Shown piece by piece: positions 18,911 through 28,278 of a stretch of DNA of 60,849 nt. Position 1 is the first letter of the stretch; each line of letters begins with the position of its first letter. Position numbers and translations under genes: made by a program. Where the stretch lies: positions 1 to 60,849 of the forward strand of contig JANOKS010000112.1 of the NCBI GenBank assembly GCA_031419455.1, in the 5' to 3' direction. The notes below the pieces were generated by a model. That model saw nothing but the letters and a program-made list of their open reading frames with translations, did no database searches and was not told the origin of the DNA. The stretch comes from UBA7672 sp031419455. Its GTDB lineage: Bacteria; Pseudomonadota; Alphaproteobacteria; Caulobacterales; Hyphomonadaceae.

Positions 18911-21247
18911 ATGTTCAAGCGCCTCTCGACCGAATTGACCCTGATCTACGCGGCGCTGTTCGGCGCGGTGATGATCCTGATCGCTGGCGCCGTCTGGCTG
19001 GCGGTCGAGGACAATTCCCGGCAGGCCGTGCGCGCCGAGATGTCGGCATCGTCGGCCGTGTTCGACCGTCTCTGGAAACTGCGCGCCGACCAGCTGTCGC
19101 AGACAGCCGATCTTCTTGCGCGTGACTTCGGATTTCGCGAAGCGGTCGCCACCGGCGATCAGGACACTATGCTCTCTGCGCTCGACAACATCCAGTCGCG
19201 CATCGGCATCGATACGGCGATGATCGTCCTGCCGGATGGCAAGATCCTTTCGACCGGGACCGAAACAGGAATTACCAATCCCGCGCTGGTCACGGCGGTC
19301 GAAGCAAACCCGGAAGCGTCGGGCGTATTGATGCTGCAGGGCGCGCCTTATCAGGCTGTCGCCGCGCCGGTGAACGCGCCGACGCTGATCGGCTGGGTCA
19401 TTTTCGGCAAGAAGCTCGGCGGCGGCGACCTTGGCGAACTCGAAAGTCTGTCCGCCATCCCGCTGACCGCCCACCTCTACATCAAGGAAGGCGAGCAGCC
19501 CTGGAAATCCGCCGACACCCGCGAGACGAAGGGCATTACTGTATCGGGCGATGAACTGGCCAGCCGCGCATTCCAGGACAAGGACGCGCTGCTGATCAAC
19601 ATACCGGAAAACAACTCGATCGCCGGCGTAAAGTCCCTGCAGGGGTTTGGCGCCGGCGTGACGCCCGCGCTGCTTCTCGAATATTCGCTCACCGTCAACC
19701 AGGCGAGCCACCGCCAGATGCTGGCGACCATCCTCGGAATAGGACTTGCCGGCTTGCTGGCGCTGGTCATCGGCAGCTGGTTTGTCTCGGGCCGCGTCAC
19801 CGGACCGATTTCGGGATTGCGCGCCGCCGCCAGCCAGCTGACGCGCGGCGAAGTTGCCGATGTTCGCGTCGTCGGCCGCAACGAGATCGCGGAACTGGCC
19901 TCCAACTTCAACACCATGTCGCAGGAAATCGCGGCGCGCGAGAAGCGGATCATTCACCTGGCCGAGCACGACCAGGAAACAGGTCTGCCCAACGTTCGCG
20001 CCCTCAATGAACGCCTGGCCGTCATGCGACAGCAGAACGATCCCGCGATGATTTTTGGCGCGGTACTTGGCGTCAACCGCTTCGATCAGGTTCGCGCCGC
20101 CATCGGACATACTCTTTCGGCGCGGTTGATCGAGGAGATCGCGTCGCGCATTTCCACGCAGCTGGATGGCGTGTTAGTCGGGCGCACGACAACCGACACG
20201 ATCGCCGCCATCTTCGTCGCCGAAAGCGAAGACGAGGCCATGCGCACCGTCGCAGCCGTCATCGAACTGACATCGCAGCCAGTTCGTCTCGGGACGGATC
20301 GGATCGACGTGCTGCTGACCGGCGGCCTCGCCCGCGACGCAGATGATGCGGACACCCGGCTTTCCTTGCTTGAGCGCGCCGAAGTTGCGGTTGAGCAGGC
20401 GCGCACGCGGCGCGTGCCGCTGGCGGGTTTCGACCGCAAGGCCTACGGCGATCCGTCTGCCGCGCTCTCGCTGATGGGCTCGATGATCCAGGGCCTGGAC
20501 CGGGGCGAATTCTTCCTCGCACACCAACCGAAGTTCCACCTGCGCACCGGCACGATCGCATCGGCCGAGGCCCTGCTTCGCTGGCGGCATCCGACGCGCA
20601 ACATGATTCCGCCCGACAGCTTCATCGGCATGGCCGAGGAAACCGGCCACATCCGCCCCCTCACCGACTGGGTGATCGACCGCGCCATCGCTGACCAGCG
20701 CGCCATGCGGGCGGCCGGGCACGATCTTGAAATCTCGGTCAACGTCTCGGGCCGCCTGATCGCGAACGAACAGTTCGCCGATCGCGCCCTGCGCCAGATA
20801 CGCCGCGCGGATGCGAGGCTCTGCTTCGAGATCACGGAAACGGCGATCATCGACAACCCCAAGCTCGCCCTCAATGTCATGGCGGAGTTGCGGGCGGCGA
20901 ATGTAGGCATCTCGATCGACGACTATGGCTCCGGCCTGTCGTCGCTGTCCTACCTGCGGGCGATCCCGGCGCAGGAACTCAAGATCGACAAGCTGTTCGT
21001 GCAGAACATGGCGCACGGAAACAGCGACGCCCTGCTGGTCAAATCGACCATCGACCTCGCCCACAGCCTTGGCATGAAGATCACGGCAGAGGGCGTCGAA
21101 ACTGCCGAAACGCTGGCGTTGCTGCAGACCATGGGCGCAGACATTGCGCAGGGCTATTACATCGCAAAGCCGCTGCCGCTCGCTGATTTCCAGGCCTTCA
21201 TGCAGCAGAAGGCGAACACCGCCCCCGCCCACAGTCGCGCCAGATAG
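18911..21247 (+). CDS. Membrane sensor c-di-GMP phosphodiesterase (Cache-like, HAMP, inactive GGDEF, EAL)
   Basis: 778 residues. TM1 spans about 11-31, a periplasmic sensor region (Cache-like) about 35-265, and TM2 about 268-290. A HAMP segment and linker run to about 345. The GGDEF-like domain has TTDTI in place of the signature and should be inactive. The EAL domain keeps EALLRW (Glu553), NVSGR, ITETAI, DDYGSGLSSL and KIDKLFV, so hydrolysis of c-di-GMP is expected. Its periplasmic sensor, co-encoded cupredoxin and the opposite globin suggest a redox or ligand signal from the periplasm (inference). Confidence 0.9.
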   Translation: MFKRLSTELTLIYAALFGAVMILIAGAVWLAVEDNSRQAVRAEMSASSAVFDRLWKLRADQLSQTADLLARDFGFREAVATGDQDTMLSALDNIQSRIGIDTAMIVLPDGKILSTGTETGITNPALVTAVEANPEASGVLMLQGAPYQAVAAPVNAPTLIGWVIFGKKLGGGDLGELESLSAIPLTAHLYIKEGEQPWKSADTRETKGITVSGDELASRAFQDKDALLINIPENNSIAGVKSLQGFGAGVTPALLLEYSLTVNQASHRQMLATILGIGLAGLLALVIGSWFVSGRVTGPISGLRAAASQLTRGEVADVRVVGRNEIAELASNFNTMSQEIAAREKRIIHLAEHDQETGLPNVRALNERLAVMRQQNDPAMIFGAVLGVNRFDQVRAAIGHTLSARLIEEIASRISTQLDGVLVGRTTTDTIAAIFVAESEDEAMRTVAAVIELTSQPVRLGTDRIDVLLTGGLARDADDADTRLSLLERAEVAVEQARTRRVPLAGFDRKAYGDPSAALSLMGSMIQGLDRGEFFLAHQPKFHLRTGTIASAEALLRWRHPTRNMIPPDSFIGMAEETGHIRPLTDWVIDRAIADQRAMRAAGHDLEISVNVSGRLIANEQFADRALRQIRRADARLCFEITETAIIDNPKLALNVMAELRAANVGISIDDYGSGLSSLSYLRAIPAQELKIDKLFVQNMAHGNSDALLVKSTIDLAHSLGMKITAEGVETAETLALLQTMGADIAQGYYIAKPLPLADFQAFMQQKANTAPAHSRAR

Positions 21248-21323
21248 CCTGCCGGCGACAACGGGCGTGTGAGAGCAACAACACGGTTTGTCGCGCCGAC
21301 CGGATTGGTCCATCCTCCCGCTG

Positions 21324-22349
21324 ATGCCAGATATGACTCTCATGGAACAGGAAGCGCGCGAGGCGCCGGCCGTTGCCGCCCGGCTGGCGTCAGGCAACAG
21401 CGCGCTGCTCGCTGATCTTGGCTCACGCCTCCGCGTTCTGGAACCGCGCCTGATCCTTGCTGCCGGGCGCGGCAGTTCCGATGCTGCAGCGCTGCTGGCA
21501 AAGTACGTTTTCGAGACGCGCCTTGGTCTGCCGACTGTTTCGGTTGCGCCGTCGGTTCATTCGATCTACGGCGCAAAGCTTCGGCTTGAAAAGGCGCTGG
21601 TCCTTGCCATCTCACAGTCGGGCCGCAGTCCTGATCTTGTCGAGTTCTGCCGCGCGGCTACCGGCCCGGATGTCTTGCGCGTCGCGATGGTCAATGATGT
21701 CGCCTCGCCGTTGACAACAGCCGTGGACGTGACGCTGCCGCTGCTGGCCGGGCCGGAGGCCAGCGTCGCGGCGACCAAGTCCTGCATCGCGGCAATGACG
21801 CTGGTGCTCGGCCTCGTCGGCCACTGGCGCCCTGAGTCAGACATGGCCGCGGCCTTTGCGCGCGCCGCATCGGTTCTAGACAGGGCGATCGCAGCTGACT
21901 GGTCCGCCGCGGATGGTTTCCTCGACGGTGACGGCCCAGTCTATGTCGTCGGCCGCGGACCGGGACTGGCAATCGCCGCCGAGGCCGCGCTAAAGCTGAA
22001 GGAGACTAGCGGTCTCCACGCCGAATCGATCAGCGCCGCCGAAATCCGCCACGGTCCTTACGCCCTCGCGGGTCCGTCGCTCCGCGCGATCATCTTCGCC
22101 CAGCGCGACGCGGCTTTCCCCGGGCTCAAGACTCTTGCCTCCGATCTTGTGCAGCAGAGCGCGTCCGTATTGCTCGTCTCGCCGGACACCACCCTGCCCG
22201 GGGTCCACACGCCCGCGGACGACGAGCCTGCGCTCGAATTGATCGCGATGCTTGCGCGTTTCTACCTGTTCGCGAACGCCGCCGCCCTCCGCCGCGGCCG
22301 CTCGCCGGACCGTCCGCCGATGCTGAGCAAGATCACGGAGACGCGCTGA
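21324..22349 (+). CDS. SIS-domain glucosamine-6-phosphate deaminase, NagB-II type
   Basis: Two SIS domains. The first has ILAAGRGSSDAAALLAKY and VLAISQSGRSPDLV. The second has VYVVGRGPGLAIAAEAALKLKE and AEIRHGPYAL. There is no glutaminase domain, so it fits the NagB-II/AgaS group that deaminates glucosamine-6-phosphate to fructose-6-phosphate. I start at the ATG at 21324, near the usual family start (MTLMEQEAREAP). A TTG at 21288 would add 12 residues, and neither start has a strong ribosome site. It is followed one base later by nagA. Confidence 0.85.
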   Translation: MPDMTLMEQEAREAPAVAARLASGNSALLADLGSRLRVLEPRLILAAGRGSSDAAALLAKYVFETRLGLPTVSVAPSVHSIYGAKLRLEKALVLAISQSGRSPDLVEFCRAATGPDVLRVAMVNDVASPLTTAVDVTLPLLAGPEASVAATKSCIAAMTLVLGLVGHWRPESDMAAAFARAASVLDRAIAADWSAADGFLDGDGPVYVVGRGPGLAIAAEAALKLKETSGLHAESISAAEIRHGPYALAGPSLRAIIFAQRDAAFPGLKTLASDLVQQSASVLLVSPDTTLPGVHTPADDEPALELIAMLARFYLFANAAALRRGRSPDRPPMLSKITETR

Positions 22350-22350
22350 C

Positions 22351-23472
22351 GTGCTGACGCTCGCCGCAACTCGCGTGTTCACAGGAACAGAGCTGCTCCA
22401 CGGCGCAACCGTGCAGATCGATGACGGCGTGATCACGCGCGTCGTTCCCGGCATTCAGGCCGGCGCGACGTTGCTGGATGGCCTGCTCGCCCCCGGCCTC
22501 GTCGATGTGCAGGTGAATGGCGGCGGCGGCGTGCTGTTCAACGACGCACCCACCGTCGATGCTTTGCGCACGATCACGCAGGCGCACGCACGTCTCGGCG
22601 TCACGGCACTGATGGCGACGCTGATCTCGGACGAGCGTGGCAAGATCGCTGCGGCGATCGACGCGGTTACCCAGGGCATTCGCCAAAGAATACCCGGCCT
22701 GCTCGGCCTGCATCTTGAAGGGCCGTGGTTATCCGAACCGCGCCGCGGCGTGCATCCACAGCGTTTTCTTCGCGCGATGGATGCGGACGACCTTGTCCTT
22801 GTGGCGCAGAGACGCCCGTTCCCCGTCCTCGTGACGCTGTCGCCCGAACAGGCATCGCCCGAGGATGTTGGCAGACTGGTGGCGGCGGGGGTCACGGTCA
22901 GCATCGGGCACACAGCGGCGCCTCACGAGGACATCGAAGCGTTGATCGCCGCGGGCGCTACCGGTTTCACGCACCTGTTCAACGCCATGCCGCCGCTGGA
23001 GGGACGCAACCCCGGCGCTGTGGGCGTGGCGCTGGCGCAGCGCGAGACATGGGCCGGGCTCATTCTCGATGGCATTCACGTTCATCCGGTTTCGGCGAAA
23101 GCAGCCTTCGCGGCGAAGTCTGCCGCAAGGCTCATCCTCGTGTCGGACGCCATGGCCACGGTCGGCGCCGTCAACCCGTCCATGACGCTGTTCGGCGAGC
23201 GTATCGCGGTGGCTGATGGTGCGCTGCGAACCGAAGCGGGCACACTGGCCGGCGCGCATCTCGACCTCGCGACGGCTGCACGAAACGCGTTGACGATGCT
23301 TGGCGCTACCACAGAGGAAGCGTTGCGGATGTCCAGTCTGACGCCCGCCGCGTTTCTCCGCGTGGACACGCAGCATGGCCGCATCGCGCCGGGTGCGCGC
23401 GCTGACCTCGTGCTGTTCGACGACGCACTGGACGTTCGCAAAGTCTGGATAGCCGGTGCTGAAGTAGCTTAA
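22351..23472 (+). CDS. nagA: N-acetylglucosamine-6-phosphate deacetylase
   Basis: 373 residues from GTG at 22351. Amidohydrolase-fold features are LLAPGLVDVQVNGGGGV, the metal-site Glu in GLHLEGPWLS, His in VSIGHTAAP, FTHLFNAMPPLEGRNPG, and the catalytic Asp in LILVSDAMATVG. It removes acetate from GlcNAc-6-P to feed NagB-II upstream. The stop overlaps the convergent murQ by four bases. Confidence 0.93.
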   Translation: MLTLAATRVFTGTELLHGATVQIDDGVITRVVPGIQAGATLLDGLLAPGLVDVQVNGGGGVLFNDAPTVDALRTITQAHARLGVTALMATLISDERGKIAAAIDAVTQGIRQRIPGLLGLHLEGPWLSEPRRGVHPQRFLRAMDADDLVLVAQRRPFPVLVTLSPEQASPEDVGRLVAAGVTVSIGHTAAPHEDIEALIAAGATGFTHLFNAMPPLEGRNPGAVGVALAQRETWAGLILDGIHVHPVSAKAAFAAKSAARLILVSDAMATVGAVNPSMTLFGERIAVADGALRTEAGTLAGAHLDLATAARNALTMLGATTEEALRMSSLTPAAFLRVDTQHGRIAPGARADLVLFDDALDVRKVWIAGAEVA

Positions 23473-24356
23473 CCGCCTCGCGCCTCGGCGAGCGCCCCGC
23501 GCAGGCTTCCGCCGCAACGGTCAAGCAGCGCCTGTGCTTCTGCAACGCTAACCCCGCCGACGACGAGCACTGCCAGCTTCACATTGCTTCCCGTTCTCGC
23601 CAGCGCGTCCGCAGCGGCGGCGGCTCCGCAGCCTGTCAGCCTGACAACCATCTGCTCGGCGCGTTGTCGCAGCTTCGCATTCGTTGGGTGCATATCCACC
23701 ATCAACCCGCGATACACCCGCCCCAGCTGGGTCATCACGGCCGTCGAGAACAGGTTCAGCACGATCTTCTGCGCCGTGCCCGCCTTGAGCCGTGTCGAAC
23801 CGGCGATGGCTTCGGCGCCGGTCTCGATCAGGATCGGATGATCGGACGCAGCCAGAAGTCGTGAGCCTGAATTGTTCGCGATACTAATCGTCAGCGCGCC
23901 CCGCTCTTTCGCCGCCTGCACAGCCGCCACGGTGAACGGCGTATTCCCGCTCGCAGCAATCCCGAGCACCACGTCATCCGGTCCGACGGCAAGATTCGCA
24001 ATCTGATTGGCCCCGTCTTCGGCTGAATCCTCCGCATTCTCGACGGCGCGCAGGAGCGCCTTTTCGCCGCCGGCGATGACGAATGCGGCTTTGTCCGCGG
24101 GCCAGTTGAATGTCGGCAACAGTTCCGCCCCATCCTGCACCCCGATCCGCGCGGATGTTCCCGCTCCGCAGTAAACCAGCCGCCCTCCCCGGCGCAGTCG
24201 CTCAGCCGCTGCCTCGACCGCAGCTGCCAGCGCAGGCAGAGCCGATTCAACGGCCGCGACGGCTTCGGCCTGCCCTGCGTGAAGCAGCTTGACCTGTTCG
24301 ACAGCGGAAAGGCGGTCGAGATCGAGATAGCGCGGGCTGACGTCTTCGGTGCTCAT
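23469..24356 (-). CDS. murQ: N-acetylmuramic acid-6-phosphate etherase
   Basis: 295 residues. The SIS-type core shows GGRLVYCGAGTSARIGVQDGAELLPTFNWP with the catalytic acid region, VVLGIAASGNTPFT, and the family signature GSTRLKAGTAQKIVLN. It cleaves the lactyl ether of MurNAc-6-P to give GlcNAc-6-P, the substrate of the convergent nagA. The product therefore links cell-wall recycling to the same pathway. It is divergent from the kinase gene across 64 bases, which probably holds promoters for both. Confidence 0.93.
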   Translation of the reverse strand: MSTEDVSPRYLDLDRLSAVEQVKLLHAGQAEAVAAVESALPALAAAVEAAAERLRRGGRLVYCGAGTSARIGVQDGAELLPTFNWPADKAAFVIAGGEKALLRAVENAEDSAEDGANQIANLAVGPDDVVLGIAASGNTPFTVAAVQAAKERGALTISIANNSGSRLLAASDHPILIETGAEAIAGSTRLKAGTAQKIVLNLFSTAVMTQLGRVYRGLMVDMHPTNAKLRQRAEQMVVRLTGCGAAAAADALARTGSNVKLAVLVVGGVSVAEAQALLDRCGGSLRGALAEARGG

Positions 24357-24420
24357 GGGCCAAGTATTTCACGGAAACGTCCCGCATTGAATGGCGGGCG
24401 AACCACGATAGACAGGCGTC

Positions 24421-25299
24421 ATGACGGAAACGCTTTACCTGGGCGTGGATGGCGGCGGTACGCGATGCCGTGCACGGCTGGCGACAGCCGATGGGCACAC
24501 GCTGGGCGAAGGCGTCTCCGGCCCCGCCACGATGCGTTTCGGTATCCAGGCCGCCAGCGCCTCGATTCTCGCAGCCACGGCCCAGGCGCTGGCGCAAGCA
24601 GGCCTCGGCGAGGAGGCGTTGCTACGCACCTGCGCCGGCATCGGCCTTGCCGGCACCGGTCATCTCGGCGCGCGAGAGGCGCTGGAGTCATGGCGGCACC
24701 CGTTCGCACGGGCGTGGTTCGAGGGTGATGGCTATCTCGCCTGGCTGGGCGCGTTCGGAGGCGATGAAGGCGGCATCGTTGTCTGCGGCACGGGCAGTAT
24801 CGGCATCACCTACAAGGGCAAGACGATCCGCGTCGGCGGCTATGGCTTTCCTGTTTCCGATGAAGGTAGCGGCGCCCACATCGGCCTCAACGCAATCCGC
24901 TATTCGCTGCGCACCCTTGATGGCCGCGCGAAGCCGACAGCGTTCGCCGAGGAAATCCTGGAGCGGTTCTCATCTGACCCCGCCGTCGTCATACGCTGGT
25001 CCGAGACAGCCAACGCGACCGACTATGCGACCTTCGCGGCGATCGTGATCAAGCACGCTGCCGCCGGCGAGCCCGCCGCCAGCAACCTCTTGCGCGACGC
25101 GGCTACGCATATTGCCGGTCTCGCAGAGGCCGTTCTGGAGCGAGGCGCGCCGCGCGTCGCTCTGGTCGGCGGTCTGGTGGAATTCATCCGTCCCTACATT
25201 CCGGAAAACACGGCTGCGCGGCTGACCGAACCATCAGCCGACGCCATGGACGGCGGCATCCGGCTGGCCCGCATGCGGCGCGAGTCAGGACAGCCCTGA
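24421..25299 (+). CDS. N-acetylglucosamine kinase-like protein, BadF/BadG ATPase family
   Basis: 292 residues in the ASKHA fold. The phosphate-1 loop is YLGVDGGGTRCRA, phosphate-2 is IVVCGTGSIGITY, and the adenosine motif is RVALVGGLVEF. The GFPVSDEGSGAHIG signature is typical of GlcNAc/glucosamine kinases of the BadF/BadG group. With murQ, nagA and NagB-II alongside, phosphorylation of GlcNAc, and perhaps MurNAc, is the likely job. It stops just before the convergent hybrid kinase. Confidence 0.88.
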   Translation: MTETLYLGVDGGGTRCRARLATADGHTLGEGVSGPATMRFGIQAASASILAATAQALAQAGLGEEALLRTCAGIGLAGTGHLGAREALESWRHPFARAWFEGDGYLAWLGAFGGDEGGIVVCGTGSIGITYKGKTIRVGGYGFPVSDEGSGAHIGLNAIRYSLRTLDGRAKPTAFAEEILERFSSDPAVVIRWSETANATDYATFAAIVIKHAAAGEPAASNLLRDAATHIAGLAEAVLERGAPRVALVGGLVEFIRPYIPENTAARLTEPSADAMDGGIRLARMRRESGQP

Positions 25300-25304
25300 G
25301 CGTC

Positions 25305-27695
25305 TCAGGCCTTTGCTTCGGGCTTGTTCGCGAAAACCATCTGCTGGATCTTGCCCGTCAGGGCGTCGAGGGTGAACGGCTTGGTGAGCATGTCCATGCC
25401 AGCGTCGAGGAACTCGCTGCGCACGGCTGCCTCTGCCGCATAAGCCGTCATGAACAGCACTTTCAACTCCGGCCGTCCGCGGCGCGCGATTTCGGCCAAT
25501 TGCCGCCCATTCATGCGGGGCAACCCGACGTCGCTGATCAGCAGGTCGATATGCTCCTGCTTTTCCAGGATCGCAATCGCCCGCTCGGGATCGCTTGCCT
25601 CAATCGCGCGAAACCGAAGATCGCGCAGGACTTCGAGGATCAGCATGCGGACCTGCGGATCGTCCTCCACGACCAGCACCACGCGGCCATCGCCTCGCGC
25701 TTCTCCCGGAGCAGCTGCATCTGACGCTTCCGCAGTGTCAGGCGGACTGGCCGGCAGGCGAAGAATTACTGCCGTACCGTTCCCTACCGCGCTGTCGATC
25801 TGCACGTCGCCGCCCGATTGCTTGACGGATCCATAGACCATCGACAGTCCAAGGCCCGTTCCCTGCCCCAGCGGTTTGGTTGTGAAAAACGGCTCGAACA
25901 CACTGGTGAGTACATCGGGCGCTATGCCGGTGCCGCTGTCGCGGACGGTGACGGTTACCGATGGCTGCCCGTCCTCACCCTTGGTCTCGGCCGTTTCGAT
26001 CATCAGCGCGCCGCCCTCCGGCATGGCATCGCGTGCATTGATGGCAAGGTTGAGAATGGCCGACTCCAGCTGGGCCACGTCCGTCGAGGCCCACAGCTCC
26101 GCCCGGTCGAACCGCGTTTCCACAACCACGTTCTCGCCCATTGTGCGGTCGAGCAGGATACGCATTGAGGCAATCGCTGCGTTGACATCGACCGGCTTGA
26201 TGTCGAGCGACTGCCGCCGGCCGAACGCGAGCAGACGGGACGTCAATGAAGCTGCGCGGTTGGCCGAAGTCTGCGCAGCATCCACGAACTTGACCGCTTC
26301 CTCGTAGCGCCCGGATTCAAGCCGGCGCTTGACGATGCTCAGGCCGCCGATGATGCCTGCCAGCATGTTGTTGAAATCGTGCGCGATGCCGCCGGTCAGC
26401 TGGCCGATAGCCTCCATCTTCTGGGCGTGCATCAGCGCGGTGCGCGCCGCCTGGAGTTCTTCCTGAGCCTTGCGCATTTCCGTGATGTCGCGGGTGATCT
26501 TCGCGTAACCGCGCAAACTACCGGTCTCGTTGAAGATGGGATCGATGATGACATGCGCCCAGAACTTCGTGCCGTCCTTGCGAACGCGCTGCCCTTCGAT
26601 TTCGAAACGTCCCTCTTTCAGGGCCTTGCTCAGGGACCGATCAGCTTCCGCCTTTTCCTCGTCATTGTAAAAGCGCGAGAAATGCTCCCCGATGATGTCC
26701 TCAGCACGATAACCCTTGATGCGCTGGGCGCCGGAGTTCCATGTTGCAACCCTGCCGGAAGGGTCGAGCAGGAAAAGAGCGTAATCTGTCACGCCTTCGA
26801 CGAGGATACGGAACTGCTCAAGCGCCTGGCGTGCCGAACTGCGCTCTTCGTTCAACCGCTCGGCTTCGTCCGTCATCAGCTGGCGGCGGACGAGCGCGCG
26901 CAGCCGCAAGCGTAGAAGGTCTGTGTCCGCCGTCGATGTGACAACATCATCGATGCCTGCTGCAAAGGCCGATTTGACGAGGTCGTCATCAGCAGCCTTC
27001 ACGCCGCCAAGGCCGACGATCAGGAAGGCTTGCTGGACATGATCACGGGCTGCGAGAGTCTCGCGGATCTGCGCCAGCTGGCGGCATGCTTCAAGGCCGT
27101 CAAACTTCGGATCGAGAAGTCCGACGACAACGCAATCTGCATGTTCGCGCGCCATGAAGGCGCGCGCTTCGTCCGGACTGCTAGCGCCTTCGACCTGGTA
27201 GCCCTCTCTCGACAGTAATGACTGGAGTTGCAGCCGTTTGGTCGGGCTGGAATCGAGCAGCAGGAGCCGGCCACGGCGCAGCAGCGCTCCGGGCTCCTGC
27301 CGGTTGTGCCGGCGTCCGCGCAACAGGGCGCCGATGCGCATGAGCAGGGGCTGCGGATCGCGCGACTTCGGAACGTAGACGTCGGCTCCGCTCTCCAGTC
27401 CCGCCCGCTCGCCAATCCCCGCGTCGCTGGTCACCAGCACGATCGGCACGGCGCGTGTGTGTTCGTTGAGCCGCAACTGTCGTGTGAACTCGCGGCCATC
27501 CATGTTGGGCAACTGATCATCAGCGACGATCAGGTCCGGGATGTCGCGATTGATCAGGTCGATCGCCGCTTCGGCGCTGCTGGAGCGGGTTACATGATAG
27601 CCGTTGGCTTCCAGGACGGCGCGAAGCTCCAGCGCCTGCTCGTCCGAGTCTTCCACCACGAGGATGTGCGGCTTGCGTTCGGGAGCGTCGATCAC
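25305..27695 (-). CDS. Hybrid sensor histidine kinase with three receiver domains and a PAS domain
   Basis: 796 residues, start GTG at 27695 overlapping the upstream stop. The order is REC1 (about 10-125, acceptor in IVADDQLPNMDG), a second REC-like domain (about 145-270) whose acceptor strand reads VVGLLDPKFDG, PAS (about 295-405), HisKA with GGIAHDFNNML, HATPase with NLAINARDAM and GTGLGLSMVYG, and a C-terminal REC with LLISDVGLPRMNG. There is no membrane segment, so it is cytoplasmic. It is the only intact member of a decayed chemotaxis-type operon whose cheA and cheB remnants lie directly upstream. Confidence 0.92.
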   Translation of the reverse strand: MIDAPERKPHILVVEDSDEQALELRAVLEANGYHVTRSSSAEAAIDLINRDIPDLIVADDQLPNMDGREFTRQLRLNEHTRAVPIVLVTSDAGIGERAGLESGADVYVPKSRDPQPLLMRIGALLRGRRHNRQEPGALLRRGRLLLLDSSPTKRLQLQSLLSREGYQVEGASSPDEARAFMAREHADCVVVGLLDPKFDGLEACRQLAQIRETLAARDHVQQAFLIVGLGGVKAADDDLVKSAFAAGIDDVVTSTADTDLLRLRLRALVRRQLMTDEAERLNEERSSARQALEQFRILVEGVTDYALFLLDPSGRVATWNSGAQRIKGYRAEDIIGEHFSRFYNDEEKAEADRSLSKALKEGRFEIEGQRVRKDGTKFWAHVIIDPIFNETGSLRGYAKITRDITEMRKAQEELQAARTALMHAQKMEAIGQLTGGIAHDFNNMLAGIIGGLSIVKRRLESGRYEEAVKFVDAAQTSANRAASLTSRLLAFGRRQSLDIKPVDVNAAIASMRILLDRTMGENVVVETRFDRAELWASTDVAQLESAILNLAINARDAMPEGGALMIETAETKGEDGQPSVTVTVRDSGTGIAPDVLTSVFEPFFTTKPLGQGTGLGLSMVYGSVKQSGGDVQIDSAVGNGTAVILRLPASPPDTAEASDAAAPGEARGDGRVVLVVEDDPQVRMLILEVLRDLRFRAIEASDPERAIAILEKQEHIDLLISDVGLPRMNGRQLAEIARRGRPELKVLFMTAYAAEAAVRSEFLDAGMDMLTKPFTLDALTGKIQQMVFANKPEAKA

Positions 27696-28003
27696 GACGG
27701 CTTCTCCGTTACGATCTGGATGAGGCGAGCAGCGATCGGGTCCTGAGGCAGTGAAACGCTCACGCCGCCAAGCCGCATGGCTCCGGCAGGCATCGCCTCC
27801 AGCCCGTCCATGCCCGGGAGCCGAATGTCCATCGAGATGACGTCAGACGCAACCTGTGCGATGGACTCCAGAGCTTTCTCAGCGGTCACGCACACCACGG
27901 CCAGCTGCAGGCGCGGGTCGCGGTCGATGATATGGCACAGCAGCGTGCGCACGGTCGGGCTGTCCTCGACCAGCATGACGCGGACCTTGCGCTCGTTCTT
28001 CAA
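27692..28003 (-). pseudogene. CheB remnant: receiver domain joined to the extreme C-terminus
   Basis: 103 residues in an open frame from TTG at 28003. Residues 1-68 are a CheB-type receiver with KVRVMLVEDSPTVRTLL and the phosphoacceptor strand DVISMDIRLPGMDGLEA. The next residues, MPAGAMRLGGVSVSLPQ, match the very end of a CheB methylesterase domain (compare MPREAIRLGAA in typical CheB). The whole catalytic core is therefore missing by an in-frame deletion. Start and stop overlaps with both neighbours are kept. It might still work as a small receiver protein. Confidence 0.7.
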
Positions 28004-28278
28004 ATCACCTGTCCAATCGTCGTCAGCAGCTCGCGCGGATAAAACGTCTGCGTCTCAAGATAGGCGCCGGCGCCGAGTTCCTTTCCACGGCGTTTATCAT
28101 CAGGACTCGCACGCGACGTCATCATGATCACCAGAGTCTGCGCAAGAGCCTGTTCAACCTTCAAAGCGGATTGCGGCTGGACGCCATCCATGAAGCTGTT
28201 CGCTTCGAGCATGCGCCTTTCAAGGGTCCGGGTTGTGACTGAGTCATCGCCCACCAGAATTGTCCATTGCCTCACCAT
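28000..28278 (-). pseudogene. Remnant of a CheA C-terminal receiver domain, acceptor Asp region deleted
   Basis: 92 residues. ILVGDDSVTTRTLERRMLEA is the opening typical of the receiver fused to CheA in ACF-type systems, and MMTSRASPDDKRRGKELGAGAYLE is its second half. Between them about 35 residues, including the usual SDVEMPRMDG acceptor strand, have collapsed to SFMDGVQ. Phosphorylation at the normal site is therefore impossible. The stop overlaps the start of the cheB remnant. Confidence 0.65.

Noticed and set aside
18569..21397. Two long minus-strand frames opposite the phosphodiesterase gene
   Set aside because: The plus-strand gene has complete HAMP and EAL motifs. The minus frames are high-GC shadows with no motif.
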